The translations under genes and the position numbers were made by a program. Positions 1 through 6,400 of a stretch of 9,048 bases of DNA are shown here, piece after piece; the first letter of the stretch is position 1, and each line of letters begins with the position of its first letter. The stretch covers positions 1-9,048 of the forward strand of contig JAZRXD010000005.1 of NCBI GenBank assembly GCA_045600045.1, read 5' to 3'. The notes beneath the pieces were generated by a model. That model did no database searches and was not told the DNA's origin. It was given only the letters and a program-made list of their open reading frames with translations. Source of the stretch: UBA1715 sp045600045. Its GTDB lineage: Bacteria > Bacteroidota > Bacteroidia > Bacteroidales > UBA1715.

Positions 1-1
1 C

Positions 2-214
2 GACAAGTGGGGTAACTTGTTGTGGTATTCCGATGAGGTAGAGGACGGCAAGTTCGTAGGCTACTGGGATGGAACGTACGACGGCAAGATGATGAAATCC
101 GACGTTTACATTTGGCAAATGGAGGCAACGTTCCTCGATGGCCAAAAATGGCAGGGATTTGACGCTGGAAACGGCAAAAAGACCAAGTTCGGAAGCGTTA
201 CGTTGGTTCGATAA
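2..214 (+). CDS. 3' end of a T9SS-secreted protein: gliding motility-associated C-terminal (CHU_C, type B) sorting domain
   Basis: Only the last 70 codons are in the window; the frame is open from base 2 to the TAA at 212-214 and the start lies to the left. The peptide matches the end of the CHU_C / gliding motility-associated C-terminal domain: a KWGNLLW strand at residues 2-8, the hallmark WDGTYDGK at 22-29, a SDVYIWQMEAT strand at 33-43, and a terminal GSVTLVR. In Bacteroidota this domain is the type B signal that directs a protein from the periplasm through the type IX secretion system to the cell surface or medium. So the unseen part of the protein is probably a secreted adhesin or enzyme; nothing here says which. 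A TTG at 17 is an internal codon, not a credible start. A terminator follows directly, so this gene ends its transcription unit. The domain call is by motif recognition, without a profile search. Confidence 0.9.
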   Translation, partial: DKWGNLLWYSDEVEDGKFVGYWDGTYDGKMMKSDVYIWQMEATFLDGQKWQGFDAGNGKKTKFGSVTLVR

Positions 215-226
215 AAATGTAAAGAG

Positions 227-255
227 AAAAAGGATATGGAAACGTATCCTTTTTT
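227..255 (+). terminator. Rho-independent terminator of the upstream gene
   Basis: The arm AAAAAGGATA (227-236) pairs perfectly with TATCCTTTTT (245-254) around an 8-base loop (237-244). The right arm is a T-run continuing to 255, and the stem begins 13 bases after the TAA. This is the A-tract / stem / T-tract layout of an intrinsic terminator. The GC core is only two pairs, so strength is uncertain. A-rich symmetry could also let it work on the opposite strand, but no minus-strand gene is seen to need it. Confidence 0.8.
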
Positions 256-278
256 ACTTCTATTCTTGAATGTTAAAA

Positions 279-309
279 AATCCTTTGAAACTTTTTTATA
301 CAAAGGATT
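279..309. repeat. Perfect 9-bp inverted repeat upstream of the giant gene
   Basis: AATCCTTTG (279-287) is the exact reverse complement of CAAAGGATT (301-309), separated by 13 bases that include six Ts. It lies 24 bases after the terminator and just upstream of the candidate -7 boxes. It could be an operator for a dimeric regulator, a second weak terminator, or a chance product of AT-rich DNA. Its right arm overlaps the ATACAAAG unit of the next repeat set. Confidence 0.5.
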
Positions 310-342
310 GTCTTATCTTTGTATGTTTGGTTTAATACAAAG
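298..342. repeat. ATACAAAG / CTTTGTAT / ATACAAAG alternating inverted repeat
   Basis: ATACAAAG occurs at 298-305 and again at 335-342. Its exact reverse complement CTTTGTAT lies between them at 317-324. The middle unit can therefore pair with either flank (loops of 11 and 10 bases), giving two mutually exclusive 8-bp hairpins, and the direct copies extend to ATACAAAGG (298-306 and 335-343). The middle unit overlaps both -7 boxes and the last unit covers the only Shine-Dalgarno-like bases. The geometry suits a repressor or activator site; this is inference. Confidence 0.5.
314..329 (+). promoter_or_regulatory. Candidate Bacteroidota promoter: two abutting TAnnTTTG -7 boxes
   Basis: TATCTTTG (314-321) and TATGTTTG (322-329) both fit the TAnnTTTG -7 consensus of the Bacteroidota primary sigma factor and stand head to tail. 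Either would start transcription only about 10-20 bases before the ATG at 346, giving a very short leader. The nearest TTTG for a -33 element (284-287) ends 26 bases before the first box, longer than the usual spacing of roughly 19-21, so no good -33 match is present. That may mean a weak or activator-dependent promoter. Confidence 0.5.
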
Positions 343-345
343 GTT

Positions 346-420
346 ATGAAAGCTACATTTTTCAAGAAAATTTCTGTCCTATTTAGTGGATTGTTATTGT
401 TTTCGATTGTTGCGAATTCA
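346..420 (+). other. Sec signal peptide of the giant protein (residues 1-25)
   Basis: The N-terminus has a short basic region (Lys2, Lys7, Lys8), a hydrophobic core at about residues 9-23 (SVLFSGLLLFSIVA), and a small-residue site Ala23-Asn24-Ser25 before Gln26. This fits signal peptidase I cleavage after Ser25. There is no lipobox cysteine at the site (first Cys is residue 37), so it is not a lipoprotein. Export by Sec to the periplasm is the first step for T9SS cargo. Confidence 0.85.
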
Positions 421-3400
421 CAGCAAATATTGGTTTCGGGAACTGATTTCTCGTGTGCTGGATACGAAAAAGAAGCGTATGTCAGTGTGAATGAAATCAC
501 AGGTTGGTTGGGTGTTATTCAACCACAAATTAGTATAAATATTCCGTTAACAAAAGATGCGAATGTAAATGTTCAAAAAAAGTCAGGTACATTCGTAGAT
601 GGGAAATACTACGCAGTGACGAACAACCCGGCAAAGTTGGATTCTTTTAGATTGTATGACAACAAAGAAGACTATTGGGGCTTGGTATTGCCAAAAATGT
701 CATCAAACGAAACAATGATGACATTCTCGGTTGCTGGACTAAAACCGGCCGCAAGTTACAAGGTTGAAGTTGAATATGCGTTTGTCGCAGATTACAGCCA
801 AGATTGGGGCTATGGTTATCCTGGAGCTCAATATAATACGGGTAGCCAAAAAGTTGAATATGGAAGTTTGGATCCAAAAATTAAATTGATAGCTAACCCT
901 GACCAATACAATACAAAAAATGGTTCGGATGTGGGATTCAACAATACTCAGAAAGAAAGTCACGGGGTTGCAACCGCATCGTCGTTTACATCGAGCGCAG
1001 TTGGGGCCGACGGAAAACTGACTATTTATGTGAATTCATCGGGGCAGACATCAGCAATCATGTTGAAGAGTATCAAGGTGTATGGTCAAATTGATCCGTA
1101 CGTATATAGCATCGATGGAGATGAAATTTGTGCTGGTGATTTTGCAACATTGACAGCAAAGGGAACCTACAACAACGTTACTTGTCAATGGTATAAGGAC
1201 AATAAAGCAATTTCGGGTGCTACATCGCCAACATACGCTTTTGAAACACCAACAACAGAAGGCTCAAGTTCTTATTATTTGGAAGTAAAATCGGGTTCAA
1301 CCTCATTCAAATCAAACACATTAGCAATTAAAACAGTTAAGTGTTGCGAGGTGAATGGAGTTCCAGCTTCACGTAAGGTAATCTACAAGGAAGATTTTGG
1401 AGAATTTGATGTTGACAAAGATCCAAGTGGAAAGACATATAAAGTGTGGGATTATAGCGATATTGCCAATCCAAAGCAAGTAACAAAAACAACATCAACT
1501 CCGTTCCGTTATGCATTGAATCCGGCACCACTTGGCTGTGCGTTCAAATCAACAAGTTCGTTGAATGATGGTGATTATTGTGTTGCCGGCGTTTTAACAC
1601 AGTACAACGGAACTGTATATAATGGAACTCCAGTTGACGGAGCTAAGTTGGAATGGGCTGGTCGTATTGGTGGTTTGCAAAATCCGGTTGACCCAAGTTT
1701 GGACCATTCGGGTGAACTTCCTGGGTGCGCGTTGTTTATCAATTGTAAGCCAAACACAGGAGGTCAATCGTTGTACACAAGAACAATCGACAATTTGTGT
1801 CAAAATCGTGAATTGGCTTACGAATGTTATATTTCGGTGTTCACGAACTCGGCAAACGGAAAGTACAATCCTGTTGACGTAACAATAAGAATGACGGAAA
1901 AGGATAATACATCCAATACGTCAGAGGCTCGTGGTACTGCAACAATTCAGAGTGAAGGTGGAACAGGAACGTGGGTAAAACTTTCGGGGAAAATCTATTT
2001 GGAGAAATCGGATGCCGTTATACTTGATGTAATTAATAATAGTAATGTTGACCAAAATGGTAATGACCTTGTTATTGATGATATTATCATAAAGGCATGT
2101 TCGGCACCATCGGTAAAGGCATACTACGATTTAACGACCTACGATGCTGATACGGTAACTTGTTCGGGTGATGGTTTGAAAGTATTCGCCAAAGTATCGG
2201 AAATGTTGAAACAATATTTTGGTGGTGTAAACAATACTTATTTCCAATATCAATATTCAAAAACACCTGATGTGAAAACATCGTGGAAGAATGTTGGCCC
2301 GATGACTGTTGACGAATATTTGGACATTTCTTCTTGCAGTGCGTTTGCAAGCGCAAAAGATGGCGATATATTGTATTTCCGTGTGATTGCTGGAGGGAAA
2401 TGGACCATGGAAAATACTGCGGAGGATCAATTCAACCCTGATGATCCTTGTGCAAGCTATGCAATTTCCGATGCTATTCCAACGTACATCAATTGTCCAA
2501 CTTGTAAGAATCCAAAAACGCTATCAATATTGAGTGGCGACAAATTGTTGTGTCCTGGCGACCAAACAGAATTGACAGTGACTTCGCAGGATGTTGCCGA
2601 CAACTTCAACTACACTTGGTATAAGGGAAGCATTTCGAACAGCAACTTGCTATCGACAAAAACGGCAGCAACATTGCCATTGACAGTAAAATACGACGAC
2701 ATAACTGATTCGGAAACATATATCGTGTTGGTTAAAGATGTGAATTATCCAACAGCAACATCTTGTCAGTCGCAAGCAGAATTCACGGTTACAGCAAAAC
2801 CAGCTCCAACAGTGGCAATTTCTGGAGGAGAAACAGTTTGTGAAAACGAAACGATTTCGAAACCAGTGAAATTTACTTTTACGGGAGAAAAGAATTTTAC
2901 ATTTACATATAGTGACGGAACTAAAACGTATGCAGACGTCGTTGCAAAAGAAAACACTTATATGCCAACGTTACCAACAACAGCTGGTTCTACAGCTTCG
3001 TATTCGGTTTCTGCCCTAAGTGATAATTATTGTACTGCAACATCGTTGCCAACAACAAAGGCAACTGTTACCATAAATGCTATTCCTACTGCAGAATTGA
3101 CCGCCGATGAAACAGTTGTTTGCGAAGGAGAAGCTACAATTCAATTGTCGGCCGATGTTACTACTGGTTCTACAATTACTTGGAAGAAAGATGGTTCCGC
3201 CTTTACAAATAGTGGAACAACAAAAACATTGTCAAGTGTTTCGGAGTCGGGGAAATATTCTATTCAAGCTTCATTAAACAATTGCTTGAGCGAAGTTTCT
3301 GAACAAACAGTTACAATCAATCCAAAACCGGAAATCCTTACACTAAAATCCGATGTGAGTGCGGTTTGTAGTGGTAAAACAATTACGTTGACGGCAACCG

Positions 3401-6400
3401 TAAGCGACGACGGTTCAGGAGAATTTACGTGGACTGGCGATGATGACATTTCTGGTTCGGGTGCTCAGGTAACAATTTCTAAAAACGTTGCAACCGACAC
3501 CGAAGTTACTATAACCCTTGCTTACAAAAATGGCTGCGATGCAAAAGAAACCAAGAGCATAAAAGTAACATTCTATGCAATACCGTCGGCACCTGACGTA
3601 AAAGATCAGGCATACTGTGTTGACGACACGACGTCGGCACTCAAAGCAACGCCAGTGGCAAATGCAAGATTGAATTGGTACGGCACGTCGGAAACAGGAG
3701 GAACAGCAAGTACGACAGCACCGATACCATCAACAGCTAAATCGGCAGTAGGGAAAACCAAATATTACGTGAGCCAGACAAGAAACGGCTGCGAAAGCCC
3801 TCGTGCGTATGCAACCGTAACAGTTGACGACACATTGTCGCCGGTAATTACCGCAAATCCAGGGTTCGAAGTCTGTGAAGGAGAGAATATTTCTTTGAAT
3901 GTTGAAGGGTCTTATCCTACTACAACGTGGTCTGGTACGGGAACAACAAAATTTGATGCAACTTCAATTTCAAATCCTACGTTTTCAAATGCTTCTGCAA
4001 GTACCTACGATATTAAAATTCAAGTTGTTGATGCAAAGGGTTGTAAAGGTAGTGCGGTACAAAAGATTATCGTAAATCCTGTTCCAACAGTAACACTTTC
4101 AAGTTTAACAAACCAATGCGTTTCGAATGAAACAGAGCAAATACTTACAGCAACAATTTCTCCTACAGGTACAACTGGAACTGGTACGTGGACAGACGAA
4201 GTGACGAAAGCATCGGAATATACAGCAACTTACAAACCATCAGTTGCGGGTGTTGGTAATCACGTAGTTAAATATGATTTCGTAAGCGACAAGAATTGTG
4301 TTGCAAAACAAGTAACTACTTCTGTTGAAGTTTATGATTTACCTGTGCCAACAATTAAAGTAAGCAATGCAAGTGTCTGCGAAAGTGGTAACAATAGTGA
4401 AGATGTAACAGTTTCAACAACAGGAACTGTTGCGTCTGGAACATTTGAATATTCTGTTGATAATGGTGGTAAAGTTGATGCTTCAACGGGAACATTTAAA
4501 CCATCTGAAAATATTGCAAGTACAACTCCTTATACAATTACATTGAATTATGCTGATGATAATGGTTGTAAAGGAACGGCTTCTGCACAAGTAACGGTTC
4601 ATGCATTGCCAACCGTTGCAATTGATGCTACGAACCCAAGTACAGTTTGTTATAACGAGGCAGCTTTTGATATAAAAACAACTGTTTCTCCAGAAGGAGG
4701 TTCTGGTGTTTGGGTAGGTACAGTTTCTAGTTCGAGTGCATCTTTTGACCCAAGTATCGCTGCAGATAATACTGAAATAACATATACTTATACGGATAGT
4801 TACAAGTGCGTAAATTCAGCAAATACATCAATTGAAAAAATTACGGTAAATGCTCCTAATCCAATCGATACCAAAACTGTTTTGAAAAATGCCGGAGCAT
4901 TGGATGGAACTACAGAATTAACTGCTTCAGCTTCAACGTCAGGCGATATTTTACAATGGATGCCGGAAGGCGGAGGTTCAGTCCTTCCTAATGGTGATAA
5001 TGTTACTACATTCCAAACAGGACTTGGAGATGCTGACGAAGCTAATTCATATAAATATGCCGTTCGTGAATATAGAATGGTTAATGGTAAGGAATGTTAT
5101 AGCAAGGATAGTGTGATAGCCATTTTGGTAATCTCTGAATGTAATGCTTTAGCTCCAAAAGCAAGCGACCGTTGGGTTTGCGTTGGCTCCGATGCTTCGC
5201 AGGCATTCACCGCAACAAGAACGATAGGTGTTAATCCTCCGGCAAACTATGAAATTTCATGGCTTGATTTCGATCCTGTTGGTTTGAATGCTTTACCTGC
5301 AGGAAAATCAACAATAGCAACTGGAGAAACGTTTGATCCAAAAGAATTGACAAAAACAGCAGGCACAAAAGAATATTATGTTGCTGAATATGATAAAGAT
5401 AAACCATGTTGGTCGGCAGGAACAAAAGTTGTCTTACATGTTGTTGATACTCCATCGGTACAAATTGAATCTCCTTTAAATATTTGTGCCAAAGGAACCG
5501 ACAATGTTCCAGTAACTGTTTCTCCTCAAAATGGTGTTTTGAGTCAAACAGCAGGGAATTTGAATGGTTTTAATTGGCAACCAGGAGATTATGAAGGTGA
5601 TAAAGAAGAAGTTACATTCTCTTACACAGTTACAAGTTCTCCGTATGCCGATAACACAACTTGTTCTAGTACGGTTAAGTCAACTACGGTTGCACACTAT
5701 ATGACCGAACCAACAGGTAGCGACAATATTTGGTTGATTGGTAAAATTGCCACTATTCCTAATGATTTGTTGGATGGAACCAAAACATCAACAGGAAAGA
5801 CAATGAAATGGTATGATACTAAATCAATGACAACAGAATTGTCTCCTGTAACACAAACAACTGCAGGTTCAACGTACGCACTTGACAAAGAGGCCTTACA
5901 AATCGAAGTTGGTTCTGCTACGGAATACTCTAAGAGTTTTTGGATTACTCAAACCGACGAATTTGGTTGCGAAAGTCAACCTTCGGAAGTTACGTTGAAT
6001 TTGTTGGATTGTCCTTGGGAGGCTCCAACTGTCGATACAATTGAAAAATGTTTGGGCTTGACAATTGGTAATTTAACAGCAGTAGAAGGCTCGTCTGTTG
6101 CTTCAATGGCAACTGGCGGCAAAGTTTCTTCTTGGATTTGGTTTGATGAAAATGGAGATGAAATTGCTAATGCAACAAATGCAATTTTCCAACCAACTAT
6201 GGTGAAAAATTCAGAGGCTAAGGTTTCAAAATTCTCTGTTGCTTACGAGGCTGAAGAAAAAACAAGTACCGTTACTTGTAGAAGTCCAAAAACTGATGTG
6301 ACAATAACTATTTTGCCTTTGCCGGAAATTACATACACGGCTCCTGAAACTATTTGTTATACAACTGAAGAAACAAAAATCATCGCTTCTAGTTCTTCTG

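Noticed and set aside
339..343. AAAGG as a Shine-Dalgarno sequence
   Set aside because: It ends only two bases before the ATG, too close for normal spacing, and Bacteroidota genes commonly lack this element.
1622..1882. 86-codon + strand open frame in a second frame
   Set aside because: It overlaps the jelly-roll coding region, which has clear domain motifs in the main frame; nothing recognisable in the shifted frame.
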